Position numbers and translations under genes: made by a program. From Clostridia bacterium (GTDB lineage: Bacteria; Bacillota; Clostridia; Oscillospirales; Acutalibacteraceae): DNA of 64,000 bases. This document shows positions 8,401 to 15,313 of this stretch, one piece after another. The stretch covers positions 1-64,000 of the forward strand of contig JAFYKZ010000005.1 of assembly GCA_017537365.1 (NCBI GenBank). Direction: 5' to 3'. Each line of letters starts with the position of its first letter. Positions within the stretch are counted from its first letter, which is position 1. The notes under the pieces are model-generated. The model ran no database searches, had not been told where the DNA came from, and saw nothing but the letters and a program-made list of their open reading frames with translations.

Positions 8401-11339
8401 TTGTGCCTGTAAGATATGGTGGATATGTTTTTGATGGTTGGTATTTAGATCCTGAATGTAATATTGCTGCAACAGAGGGCGTATATCTTAGCGAAGATAT
8501 AATACTATATGCTAAGTGGAAAGAACCGCTTACAATAGAGGGTATGATTACTGTGGGCGCAACTTATGAGCAGAAAAATGAGGACGGTACTGTTACGATA
8601 CAAGAGATACCTGAAAGCGAATGGATTAAGTCGCTAATCGTTTTGTTGCAAAAGGTTGAGCCTAACGGATATACAGATACTATAAATCAACAGTTTGTTT
8701 TCTTGGATTATGGTTATAGTGATTATTACCATGAAGGTCGTGTGGTAGGTTATGCTACATATTCTTTCACAGGAATAGCCGACCTTGGTGATGCTAACAA
8801 TTATCGAATTCAGGTGCTCATTAACAATTATAGCGCTAAATTCCAAAATGAAGATAATGATAGCGCAAGCGTTCTTGACAGCAAGAATTATCCTTCGTAT
8901 ACCGATAGCAATTTCTATGCTGTGCTTGGAACAATTAACCCTCAAACTGCTACCGTTAATGTGCACGCACATTTTTCACCCGCAGAGTTTAAGCTTGAAT
9001 ATTCAGTAAACGCCGAGCAAATAGGAGATGGCTTTAAACCGCAACAGGCAGAAGTGCTTGTTACCTCTGACGGTCTTAATACAGGTGTTGTTCCTTCCTT
9101 ATGGAACGTAATCAGCCAAATGGTAATTAACGATGATTTGGTTGGTAATAACATTGCTATTGTAAACGGCAAGGGCCAGGGAACCAATATGGTTTGGATT
9201 GGCCGTGCAGACGGTATCACAAACTATCAGTACGGAATAAGAGTATACGAGGTTGTTTTAGCAGAGGGTAGCATTGTAAACGTTACCGATGTATTGCCCT
9301 TTACGGTTGATTATCAAGCGCCTGCTTACTATATGGATGGTAATCAGGTTGGAAAGCTTGTAGCAACCTTTGTGCCTAAAACTTACAATATAACCTATAA
9401 TACAAATGGTGGTTCATTAAGCGGAAATTATCCAACCAAGCATACTTGGAGCTTTGAAACTTCAATCGCAGGCATAGTTCCTGAATTTAGCGGCTTTAAG
9501 TTTGACGGTTGGTATCTTGATAAAGAGTTTACTCAACCCGCAGGTGATTATATCGGAGCAAATGTTGCCGCCGATACCACACTTTATGCTAAGTGGATAC
9601 AGGTTATGGATGCCGTAGACCTTGTTGTTACAATAAAGCATGATTCACAGGTTGATGGTGGTCTTGCAGGCAACTTTAACAAGACTCTTTATGCGCAGTT
9701 AACCTATGCGGTTCGTAATGTTTCTCAAAACGAGCAAGTTTATGTTGATATGAATGGATATTCAAAAGAGTATCCTAACGGACAGTGGCATACTCATGGT
9801 GATAAAGTAAAAATGGACACCTTTGAGGTTCCAAGTTTCTATACTCACCTTTCATCTGAATATGATTATAGTGTAAATGTTGAACTCGAAGGATATTATC
9901 AAGCAGAAAAGACGGTTGTTAAAACAGTTCAACCTGATGGCTCTACATTGCATACAGTAAATATTACATTGCAATTTGATCCCGATCCGTTTGAGTTGGA
10001 ATTTTATGTTGATATGGCTGATGATATGCTTAAGGCGGCTTATCCTGAGTCTGTAGAGGTAAGGGTAACATCATGGTATGATGACCCTGCTGCCGATACA
10101 ACATGGGATTGGTATCGCATTACACAGCATGAGGTTACTACTGTTACAGTAGATATCAACCCTGAAACCGGTTATGGTAAAGGCAAATGTATGGTATGGC
10201 ATTGGTATGATGAAGCAAATGAAATCCCTTATTATTATCGTATAGAGATAATCAGACTTAACTTTGCAAACGGAAATACTGTTGCAATGAACGAAAAGGT
10301 TTCTGATGTTTCTTATATCGGTGGCGGTTACAACGGTGAGATTATAGTAGACGGCGGAAGCGTTCCTAAAATAGAAAACGAGAATCAAAGTAAAACAACA
10401 CTTACCGGTGTATATGCTACACCGTCAGGAGATTCACATGTTCAGGTAGGTACACTTGGTGCAGTTATTGACGTTAATAAGGTTGTTTTCCATTCAAATA
10501 ACAGCGAAGCACTTGGTGGAGATATTTTCCGCACATACTATCCTGCGGTTTCTGCATCCTCAGATAATAAGCATTATACTCTGAATCAAGACGGTACAAT
10601 ATCCGCTTTCTATGAAATACCCGAATTTGAGCGCTTTACACATAATAAGTATGTTTTCAAGGGTTGGTATCTTGAGGATGACACACCTGTAAATTGGTCT
10701 GATATTTATGATGAAACAGTTCATATTTATGCTCATTGGATAGAAACAGGCTCTGTTGAAAAAGAAGCGGAAGACGATAAGAATACTGGCGGCAATACAT
10801 ATGCAGGCTTTGATCTTATCGGTGTTCAAATAAGAGATTCATCGGTTGAAACAGGAAATCATTATGGTAATGTGGGAAGCGGTCTTAGATTTATTACTGT
10901 TCTTAGCGAACAACTCTATTCAGAGATAAATGCTATTAATGGTAAAGAAGCAGAATATGGTTTTGTTTTAGCAAGGTCTTCTACTGCGGATAGAAACGCA
11001 GGAAATGACGATGATTATACACTTCAACTTAAAGGCGAAAATATTAACGGTGTAGATACAAGTTCTGCATATAGCTATGTTCAAAACTTCAAATGTAGCG
11101 GTGTTCAGGACCATTATAATGGTGAGAATTACCGTCTCTACACAGTTGTTATCACCTATAAAAAGTATACAGGCGAAGCATTAGAAAAAGCGTATGAAGA
11201 GTATTATTCTGCTCGTTCTTATATTCGCTATGTGGATGCTAACGGCTTAGAGCGTGTTTACTATAATAATTACACAGGCACCGATTTTTATGGTGGTTGT
11301 AGCACTTCCTTTGCTGATGTTCGTAATATGATAATGTAA
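5427..11339 (+). CDS. Giant secreted InlB-type B-repeat protein
   Basis: The 1970-residue protein starts with a Sec signal peptide (about residues 1-30). Five Listeria-Bacteroides/InlB B-repeats are visible at about 419-496, 599-671, 961-1034, 1320-1393 and 1686-1775; the third to fifth show the typical GYxFDGWYLD and LYAKW signatures. Between them two other modules recur: one opening VxVTIxHD or similar (about 672, 1040, 1397) and one opening (D/F)xLEFxVxxxxxxL (about 812, 1190, 1528). This gives a super-repeat of about 360 residues present three times. The C-terminal domain (about 1795-1970, GLRFITVLSEQLYSEI) is of a type seen in ruminococcal secreted proteins. No LPXTG, SLH or GW anchor is present. 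The ATG at 5427 follows GGGAGAGG; a second ATG at 5423 is out of frame. Confidence 0.85.
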   Translation: MKKRIIAFLLTMTMLLSAFNTGMVVFSVETNTDVTITVLDSNGKNIDNSDLSVSVTCAYRRSMFGSIRTENRPVTSFGEGVFGYDYSEQNNIQYYTVNVSLNADGRTYTASEQVAKNANSVVITLEDYVQGDEWASFDVYYIADGHFPDSFYGYGDSKDYGPAGDDTPLLRINVNITQLRSAKYSDVVLYQQNFINTDPDTYDKNIGNAYHFIPAKISDNNNKEEAYIENVGYANAFWTAVKDCMDKESKEAFEATGLFKNYIVYCLKNQGTASKPDNHADGILVADVTGDVIRPIDPPVYVIEMYDHKGSIFGGYTNDETTINDKDKSTSITDVLNAYNKHFNQQIEWTDNNNGVWSGSYHITETNGKKYRYDLQITQTDIASANFTSASGVKYKKMTDTYYLATFKPETVKVEQVAYIVNYTDGVEDFVFNDQVDSLERGEPVVAFAGKTDRENYIFLGWTLEGGDGTVLSQEEILEKYTSVNSDLTFVAVYMVAPSKYTGTVEVILDGYYDTSTATATGQRIDVTTVKGDNVSLYVKSDDTDYIKLERTAKGVYSAQLLNGDYRIYYYDGENYILSSDQHLSINSEDRTRYIFFEYVTYELNGGVGGPNPALEYYDTGEEVKVSDKIPTKQGYIFAGWKDQFGTVYQSGSVLSDSIGKSYTLTAQWADAADIYVNVTIDHDGGALGHDTTTAKDDISLDLVFTPDVSNPYIETGDRIVINNVNHPNHDYTYTPSDSEEKSILETVYTAITPSVTNVSKDYSYSVAVSKHNYDVTSLNTTVNENGDVFIKVELKYAPDNKDLEFEVRVDENVPASLLPQAAIVKVLAWSSRTNNWEIIVQHKNNEAGRKPGVRVDIDANTRKGTGSYPVWVSEILDNGIKSPYGYRIIVTALIYPDGTIVETDWASPANFEQFKTNLYTVDIGDVSDGKSYGNLDLNGAYFENDVQKGKLDAVITAKNYKVTFNAMGGTVNGYDIQTLENQYKVPSFDGFVPVRYGGYVFDGWYLDPECNIAATEGVYLSEDIILYAKWKEPLTIEGMITVGATYEQKNEDGTVTIQEIPESEWIKSLIVLLQKVEPNGYTDTINQQFVFLDYGYSDYYHEGRVVGYATYSFTGIADLGDANNYRIQVLINNYSAKFQNEDNDSASVLDSKNYPSYTDSNFYAVLGTINPQTATVNVHAHFSPAEFKLEYSVNAEQIGDGFKPQQAEVLVTSDGLNTGVVPSLWNVISQMVINDDLVGNNIAIVNGKGQGTNMVWIGRADGITNYQYGIRVYEVVLAEGSIVNVTDVLPFTVDYQAPAYYMDGNQVGKLVATFVPKTYNITYNTNGGSLSGNYPTKHTWSFETSIAGIVPEFSGFKFDGWYLDKEFTQPAGDYIGANVAADTTLYAKWIQVMDAVDLVVTIKHDSQVDGGLAGNFNKTLYAQLTYAVRNVSQNEQVYVDMNGYSKEYPNGQWHTHGDKVKMDTFEVPSFYTHLSSEYDYSVNVELEGYYQAEKTVVKTVQPDGSTLHTVNITLQFDPDPFELEFYVDMADDMLKAAYPESVEVRVTSWYDDPAADTTWDWYRITQHEVTTVTVDINPETGYGKGKCMVWHWYDEANEIPYYYRIEIIRLNFANGNTVAMNEKVSDVSYIGGGYNGEIIVDGGSVPKIENENQSKTTLTGVYATPSGDSHVQVGTLGAVIDVNKVVFHSNNSEALGGDIFRTYYPAVSASSDNKHYTLNQDGTISAFYEIPEFERFTHNKYVFKGWYLEDDTPVNWSDIYDETVHIYAHWIETGSVEKEAEDDKNTGGNTYAGFDLIGVQIRDSSVETGNHYGNVGSGLRFITVLSEQLYSEINAINGKEAEYGFVLARSSTADRNAGNDDDYTLQLKGENINGVDTSSAYSYVQNFKCSGVQDHYNGENYRLYTVVITYKKYTGEALEKAYEEYYSARSYIRYVDANGLERVYYNNYTGTDFYGGCSTSFADVRNMIM

Positions 11340-11343
11340 TAGT

Positions 11344-11376
11344 TTAGTCGAAACGCTTTTTTAGCGTTTCGACTAA
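11344..11376 (+). other. Strong hairpin after the giant surface protein gene
   Basis: TTAGTCGAAACGCT (11344-11357) pairs perfectly with AGCGTTTCGACTAA (11363-11376) around a T5 loop. There is no U-tract after it, so it is more likely a transcript-stabilising or processing hairpin between the giant gene and the dockerin-like gene than a full terminator. Confidence 0.6.
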
Positions 11377-11410
11377 CTACACTCATTATGACGAATAAGG
11401 GGAGACTTAT

Positions 11411-11731
11411 ATGAAAAAAATAATAGCGCTTTTTGCAGTATTGGTAATCTGCGTGTTTTATGTTTCTTCCGCCGTGCAAGTATTTGCAGCAAAAGATGCA
11501 GATTCTCTTACAATAATCGATTTAATTAGTCTTAGAAAACACCTTATCGCTGATTTGGGTTATGATGCAGCTCTTGATTATAATGCGGATAATAGGGTGG
11601 CTGCAGAGGATTTAATTGATTTGAAACGAATTCTTTTAGGCTTGCCTGATGATTCGGTTGAACCGGATGATGACGATTTTGACTTAGAATTTGATGATGA
11701 CGGATACTATAAAGATGTTGTAAAACCATAG
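11411..11731 (+). CDS. Secreted free-standing dockerin-like protein
   Basis: The 106-residue precursor has a signal peptide (about 1-27) followed by two dockerin-type calcium-loop/helix repeats. The second, DYNADNRVAAEDLIDLKRIL, has the full D-x-N-x-D...D pattern. The first, AKDADSLTIIDLISLRKHL, is one residue short and probably a weaker loop. The C terminus is a very acidic tail (EPDDDDFDLEFDDDGYY). Dockerins bind cohesins to attach enzymes to cellulosome-like scaffolds; here there is no catalytic domain, so it may bridge a cohesin to another partner or be a stand-alone calcium module. It follows GGGGAGAC and lies 71 bp after the giant gene, probably co-expressed. Confidence 0.75.
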   Translation: MKKIIALFAVLVICVFYVSSAVQVFAAKDADSLTIIDLISLRKHLIADLGYDAALDYNADNRVAAEDLIDLKRILLGLPDDSVEPDDDDFDLEFDDDGYYKDVVKP

Positions 11732-11750
11732 TTTTGAAGGAGGATTTAAA

Positions 11751-11891
11751 GTGGATAAAAAATTCGAAGCATCAATTGAAATTTTTTATTTCGAGCAAGA
11801 TATAATCACTACCAGCGGAGACCATGATAACGGCTATGTTGATGATGGCGATTTGGCATTTTTAAGAGATGATACAGGAAATAATATTTAA
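11751..11891 (+). CDS. 46-residue peptide with an IITTSGDHDNG motif
   Basis: GTG at 11751 is 5 nt after GAAGGAGGA and opens a 46-codon frame starting MDKKFEASIEIFYFEQDIIT. Then follow a TSGDHDNGY motif and an acidic DDGDLAFLRDD end. It is 19 bp after the dockerin-like gene and before a strong terminator, so it is the last gene of that unit. From general memory, small frames with a similar xIEIxxFexxDVIxTSG pattern occur in ruminococci and lachnospiras; no function is known to me. There is no signal peptide. A modified-peptide precursor or an accessory to the secreted proteins are both possible. Confidence 0.65.
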   Translation: MDKKFEASIEIFYFEQDIITTSGDHDNGYVDDGDLAFLRDDTGNNI

Positions 11892-11917
11892 AAATTTTTA
11901 TTTGGATAGCTAAAATC

Positions 11918-11934
11918 ACATGCTAAGCGTGTGG
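11918..11934 (+). repeat. Hairpin core ACATGCTAAGCGTGTGG, copy 1
   Basis: A 10-bp imperfect hairpin (two G-U pairs) whose 17-bp core recurs with one change at 50368-50384. Both copies lie in gene-free DNA close after an operon end. Confidence 0.5.
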
Positions 11935-11963
11935 TTCCAACTTAACCAGTAGTTATGATTATA

Positions 11964-12007
11964 AAAGAACACTACCCAAGCCTTAATTGGCTTGGGTAGT
12001 GTTCTTT
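11964..12007. terminator. Strong terminator after the surface-protein unit
   Basis: A perfect 19-bp stem from AAAGAACACTACCCAAGCC (11964-11982) to GGCTTGGGTAGTGTTCTTT (11989-12007) with a TTAATT loop. Its position separates the accessory surface genes from the leftward tRNA-Ala gene, and A/T ends suit both directions. Confidence 0.85.
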
Positions 12008-12060
12008 CTATAAGTGCAAAGGAGCTCTTTATAATGTATAGAGTTGAACTTTGCGTGTTA

Positions 12061-12136
<76 letters not shown>

Positions 12137-12172
12137 GAATTAAAGTAAGAAGTAAAAGTAATAGTGAAGAAG
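12137..12172 (-). repeat. TTACTTCTTACTT leader tract of tRNA-Ala
   Basis: On the minus strand the tRNA is preceded by CTTCACTATTACTTTTACTT and then CTTACTTTAATTC. This closely resembles the tract before tmRNA, including the final CTTACTT..ATTC directly before the GGGGGT of the mature RNA. Confidence 0.6.
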
Positions 12173-12180
12173 TTGTTAGT

Positions 12181-12210
12181 ATATTATCACGAATGAGATG
12201 TTTCTGTCAA
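12181..12210 (-). promoter_or_regulatory. Promoter of tRNA-Ala
   Basis: On the minus strand TTGACA (12210-12205) and TAATAT (12186-12181) are spaced by 18 bp. The transcript would begin near 12174, so the pyrimidine tract forms most of the tRNA 5' leader. Confidence 0.6.
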
Positions 12211-12228
12211 GTCTTTTTTAATTAACTC

Positions 12229-12257
12229 TTGACACCGCTTTATATAATATGTAAAAT
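12229..12257 (+). promoter_or_regulatory. Promoter of mntP-queT
   Basis: TTGACA (12229-12234) and TAAAAT (12252-12257) with 17 bp spacing. A TATAAT at 12243 is too close to the -35 box to use. Confidence 0.65.
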
Positions 12258-12286
12258 ATTCTTAATACTGTTTTGGAGTGTTGATT

Positions 12287-12868
12287 TTGAGAATTTGGGA
12301 ATTATTTATTTTGGCTGTAGGTCTTTCGATGGATGCATTTGCCGTTGCAATTTCAAAGGGCTTAGCGGTTAATAAAATAAAATTCAAGCATACCGTTATA
12401 ACAGGTCTTTGGTTTGGTGGTTTTCAGGCTTTAATGCCATTAATAGGATATTTTTTAGGAGTTTCTTTTAAGAAATACATAACCCCCGTAGACCATTTTA
12501 TTGCATTTATTCTTTTAGCGGCAATAGGCGCTAATATGATTAAAGAATCCTTTTCAAAGGAAGAAAACGAATCAAACTCCGATTTTGGCTTTAAAACGAT
12601 GTTTATAATGGCGGTTGCAACGAGTATTGACGCTTTGGCTAGTGGAATTTCCTTTGCGGTTTTAGAAAATGTTAATATTATCGCGGCTATTTCGTTTATT
12701 GGTGGTTGCACCTTTGTTTTCTCTGCTATCGGCGTTAAAATCGGTAATGTTTTCGGTCTTAAATATAAGTCGAAAGCCGAGCTTGCAGGCGGAGTTATCC
12801 TTATTATTTTGGGACTCAAAATTTTAATTGAACATTTGTTACAGGAATTTGGTGTTATAAATGCATAA
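12287..12868 (+). CDS. mntP: Manganese efflux pump MntP family protein
   Basis: The 193-residue six-helix membrane protein has the two MntP half-repeats: [18 protein letters not shown] near the N terminus and [19 protein letters not shown] in the second half. The conserved Asp residues in each SxDA motif are intact. The family exports Mn2+. I place the start at TTG 12287 because TTGGAG at 12273-12278 is 8 nt upstream. The GTG at 12278 overlaps that site, and the TTG start gives the usual short N terminus before the first helix. The 3' end overlaps queT by 8 bp, so the two are translationally coupled. No yybP-ykoY manganese riboswitch is seen in the short leader. Confidence 0.85.
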   Translation: MRIWELFILAVGLSMDAFAVAISKGLAVNKIKFKHTVITGLWFGGFQALMPLIGYFLGVSFKKYITPVDHFIAFILLAAIGANMIKESFSKEENESNSDFGFKTMFIMAVATSIDALASGISFAVLENVNIIAAISFIGGCTFVFSAIGVKIGNVFGLKYKSKAELAGGVILIILGLKILIEHLLQEFGVINA

Positions 12869-13391
12869 AAGAAAATCAAAAATTGAATACATTATAACCG
12901 CCGCTATAATAGCAGCTTCTTATGCGGGACTTACTTATCTATGCTCTATTTGGGGTTTGGCTTACGGTCCTATTCAGCTTAGAGTTTCCGAGGTTTTAAC
13001 CATTTTGCCTCTTTTCACCCCTGCGGCAATACCTGGGCTTACTATCGGTTGCTTTTTCGCTAATATCGGCTCTTTTAATATTGCCGACCTGCTTTTTGGA
13101 ACACTTGCAACCCTTGCCGCCGCAATTTTAACCTATTTTTTAAGAAACATAAAAATAAAAGGCTTGCCGATTTTCGCCTTTTTCCCACCAGTTATCGTAA
13201 ACGCTTTGGTTATCGGTTTTGAAATAGCTCTTTTCTATTTAAAGGCAGATAATTTTTTATGGGGCTTTATAATTTCAGCCTTAGAGGTTGGTGCCGGAGA
13301 ATTTATTGTTTGTTTCGCATTCGGTATACCGTTTTATTTGGTTGTTAAAAAATACCGTATATTTGATAAAACCCGATTTAAAGAAAAATAA
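12861..13391 (+). CDS. queT: Queuosine-precursor ECF transporter subunit QueT
   Basis: This 176-residue hydrophobic protein matches the QueT (formerly DUF988) S-component family. Key stretches are [16 protein letters not shown], the [11 protein letters not shown] segment and LLFGTLATL. QueT binds a precursor of queuosine and uses the shared ECF module for import. Family members are often under a preQ1 riboswitch; here it instead overlaps mntP by 8 bp and has no riboswitch of its own. A terminator follows 4 bp after the stop. Confidence 0.88.
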   Translation: MHKRKSKIEYIITAAIIAASYAGLTYLCSIWGLAYGPIQLRVSEVLTILPLFTPAAIPGLTIGCFFANIGSFNIADLLFGTLATLAAAILTYFLRNIKIKGLPIFAFFPPVIVNALVIGFEIALFYLKADNFLWGFIISALEVGAGEFIVCFAFGIPFYLVVKKYRIFDKTRFKEK

Positions 13392-13395
13392 ATCC

Positions 13396-13432
13396 AAACG
13401 GGATAGAGCCTATCGCTCTACCCCGTTTTTTG
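13396..13432 (+). terminator. Terminator of mntP-queT
   Basis: AAACGGGATAGAGC (13396-13409) pairs, with one irregularity, with GCTCTACCCCGTTT and is followed by a T6 run. The left arm and its flank are almost identical to those of the terminator at 13797, on the other side of the intervening repeat. Confidence 0.85.
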
Positions 13433-13505
13433 TGATTTTTATATTTTTGACAAGTAAAATCCCATCTTGCAATTACTATAATTGATATTCGATAATTATA
13501 TTTAA

Positions 13506-13740
13506 GGTCAAGGGCGAAGCCATTGTCGTTTGGGGGTTAAGGCGACAGTTATGCAACTATAAAATCATATAAACTTGCCGCCAAATTGAAAACGCAGTTT
13601 TCACTCTTTGGCGTCGGTTTAGTTGAAACTCTGATTTCGTCGCCTAAGGGGGAAATCGAAATTCCCCCTCAGGCGAATCTTTTCGCCCTTTCTTTTCGCC
13701 CACATAAGAAAGGGCGTGTCCGTCGCGGCATGAGCGACAA
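13506..13740 (-). repeat. Three-copy structured intergenic element, copy 1
   Basis: On the minus strand this matches the elements at 50047-50283 and 58727-58960 over their whole length. In order it has: TTGTCG (13740-13735), a GTCGC/GCGAC hairpin, GCCCTTTCTT/AAGAAAGGGC, the AGGGGGAA/TTTCCCCCT hairpin, a GCCAAA/TTTGGC hairpin with a TGAAAAC/GTTTTCA top, GTCGCCTTAACCCCC, and CGACAA (13528-13523). It fills the gap between the convergent queT and PepSY-lipoprotein genes. No reading frame of note is inside it. The remaining spacer (13433-13505 and 13741-13796) is AT-rich with no visible gene. Confidence 0.9.
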
Positions 13741-13796
13741 ATTTATTAATGTCTAATCAAACAATATAACTATTTTATATTTTTGAAATATAATCC

Positions 13797-13830
13797 AAAC
13801 GGGATAGAGCTTAAACTCTATCCCGTTTTT
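13797..13830. terminator. Terminator of the PepSY lipoprotein gene
   Basis: AAACGGGATAGAG (13797-13809) and CTCTATCCCGTTT (13816-13828) form a perfect 13-bp stem with a CTTAAA loop. It ends the leftward gene at 13833 and is symmetrical enough to work both ways. Confidence 0.85.
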
Positions 13831-13832
13831 GT

Positions 13833-14264
13833 CTAATTTATTCTATCTTTTTCGGATTTTATGATTTCGCCTGTTTTGGCATTTATATCATAACTGTATT
13901 CATAGCCATCTGAATCGAACTCAATTTCATAAGAAGTAACACCATTATCGCGGTCAAGCTCAACTCTATAACCCGAAATATTTTCGGCTTTTATACCTGC
14001 GTGATTTAAGGCTATATCCTTTGCTCTTTGCTTATCAATGGCGGTGTCTTCCGTTAATGAATCCATAGTATCCGAAATAAAGGATTCAACCATTGGCGCA
14101 GACTCGTTGTTACTATTTGCATCGTTGTTTGAACTGTTATGATTTGTGCCGTTATTTGTGCTGTTTCGGTTTCTGCCCATCATACCGCCGAGACTCATAT
14201 CACACGCGGTTAGCATCATAATCAAAAGCACCGCAACCAACGAAATTATTAATTTCCTTTTCAT
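13833..14264 (-). CDS. PepSY-domain lipoprotein
   Basis: The 143-residue precursor has a signal with lipobox MLTAC (Cys at residue 21), then a low-complexity Asn/Ser linker (about 30-60), then a PepSY domain (about 75-140: DKQRAKDIALNHAG followed by YRVELDRDNGVTSYEIEF and INAKTGEII). PepSY domains are thought to inhibit or bind peptidases outside the cell. The ATG at 14264 follows AAAAAGGAGGGT. It forms a monocistronic unit with its own terminator. Confidence 0.82.
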   Translation of the reverse strand: MKRKLIISLVAVLLIMMLTACDMSLGGMMGRNRNSTNNGTNHNSSNNDANSNNESAPMVESFISDTMDSLTEDTAIDKQRAKDIALNHAGIKAENISGYRVELDRDNGVTSYEIEFDSDGYEYSYDINAKTGEIIKSEKDRIN

Positions 14265-14345
14265 AAGAACCCTCCTTTTTTTGAATTCATATTTATTATT
14301 CCAAAAAAACGGATGGATATTATATTTAACTGTATTTAAAAATTT

Positions 14346-14939
14346 TTATTTTGTTATGTAAATAACATCACTATAAACTAAATATTCGGGAGTTGAAGCA
14401 TATATTGTAAAATTATACTCATTATATTTAAACTCAACAAAATGTCCGCCCGTCATTTCATTTAAAGAAACGGTTGCGGTAATACCAAAAAGCTCTTCTA
14501 TTTCCCAAAAATATATTAATTTTTTATCATTTTCGAAAGCTTCGCCAACCTTCAGCATTAATTTATCAACAATACTGTTATCGGAAATTTTAGAGTAATC
14601 CGCGTCATAATTTTCAAAACCTTTGAAAATCATACCTCCCCAATCGAGATGATTTTTAAATCTTAAATGCGGCGCGCCCTCGTATCGCATAACTTCAGTT
14701 TCGTCGCCATACTTTTCGGTTAATTCTTTATATGTTAATCCAAAATTTTCCAAAATTTCTTCGTTAAACTTAATATTGCTTTCTATTTTAGATTCTTCGG
14801 GTTTTTCCACTATGCTTTCAGAAGGATTTGAAGAATTTGCCGACGAAATATTATTTTTGTTATCCGTTGATTTTTTACAGCCTGCAAACTGTAAAACTAT
14901 AATTAATATCAATAAAATACAACCTGATTTTTTAAACAT
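14346..14939 (-). CDS. Lipoprotein of unknown function
   Basis: The 197-residue precursor carries lipobox LQFAGC (Cys at residue 21), a Ser/Asn-rich linker, and a mature domain with LTYKELTEKYGDETEVMRYEG near the middle and an aromatic, beta-rich end. I do not recognise the family. The ATG at 14939 follows AAGGAAG; the longer in-frame reading from 15119 starts inside a repeat element and is an artefact. A promoter lies at 14977-15005. Confidence 0.72.
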   Translation of the reverse strand: MFKKSGCILLILIIVLQFAGCKKSTDNKNNISSANSSNPSESIVEKPEESKIESNIKFNEEILENFGLTYKELTEKYGDETEVMRYEGAPHLRFKNHLDWGGMIFKGFENYDADYSKISDNSIVDKLMLKVGEAFENDKKLIYFWEIEELFGITATVSLNEMTGGHFVEFKYNEYNFTIYASTPEYLVYSDVIYITK

Positions 14940-14976
14940 TTTAATCTTCCTTAAAATTAATTTTTCCTCTCTAAAA

Positions 14977-15005
14977 ATGATACCATATTTTTTAATACTT
15001 TGCAA
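14977..15005 (-). promoter_or_regulatory. Promoter of the 197-residue lipoprotein gene
   Basis: On the minus strand TTGCAA (15005-15000) and TATCAT (14982-14977) are 17 bp apart. The 30 bp from -10 to the -35 flank agree at 22 positions with the promoter of the small peptide gene at 15911-15940. This suggests both descend from one sequence. Confidence 0.65.
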
Positions 15006-15011
15006 CAAAAA

Positions 15012-15117
15012 GCCTCCCTTGCGTAAAGGGAGGTGGGTTTGGCGAAGCAAAAGACGGAGGGGTAATTTTCTCTCCCTCCGCCTCGTAATACTCGGACCTC
15101 CCTCGTCAGAGGGAGGC
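15012..15117. repeat. GCCTCCCT/AGGGAGGC inverted-end intergenic element
   Basis: A 106-bp element is bounded by GCCTCCCT (15012-15019) and AGGGAGGC (15110-15117). Each end is itself a hairpin (CCTCCCTTGCGTAAAGGGAGG and CCTCCCTCGTCAGAGGGAGG), and the middle holds GGCGAAGC and a GACGGAGGG/CCCTCCGC pair. It looks like a small non-coding mobile repeat. Only one copy lies in this window. Confidence 0.6.
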
Positions 15118-15122
15118 AATTT

Positions 15123-15181
15123 AATTATTTAAAATATCTTGCGAGAAGTCCCTCAAATGCTTTGCCGTGTCGAGCCTCATC
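15123..15181 (-). pseudogene. Duplicated 3' tail of the rubrerythrin gene
   Basis: These 59 bp match the last codons and stop of the intact rubrerythrin gene (15977-16035) with a single mismatch (15170 versus 16024). They encode the same C-terminal residues ending in RYFK and then diverge abruptly at 15182. It is a non-functional fragment. From 15182 to 15313 I see no gene. Confidence 0.9.
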
Positions 15182-15313
15182 ACTAAAAAGTCCATTTTTC
15201 CCGTATTTAAGCCACTTTCGAAAAATTACACACCTTGACGCACACTAAAAGAGTAAAGTATAATGAGAAAAAAGATATAAGAGAATTTGAAAACTGCATC
15301 CAACAAACTTAAA

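Noticed and set aside
12243..12248. TATAAT as -10 box for mntP
   Set aside because: Only 8 bp from TTGACA; TAAAAT at 12252 has correct spacing.
13506..13740. Intact insertion sequence
   Set aside because: No transposase frame, no long terminal inverted repeats and no clear target duplication, so it is listed as a structured repeat instead.
14940..15119. N-terminal extension of the 197-residue lipoprotein
   Set aside because: It reads through a promoter and a non-coding repeat; the internal ATG has a lipoprotein signal and a ribosome site.
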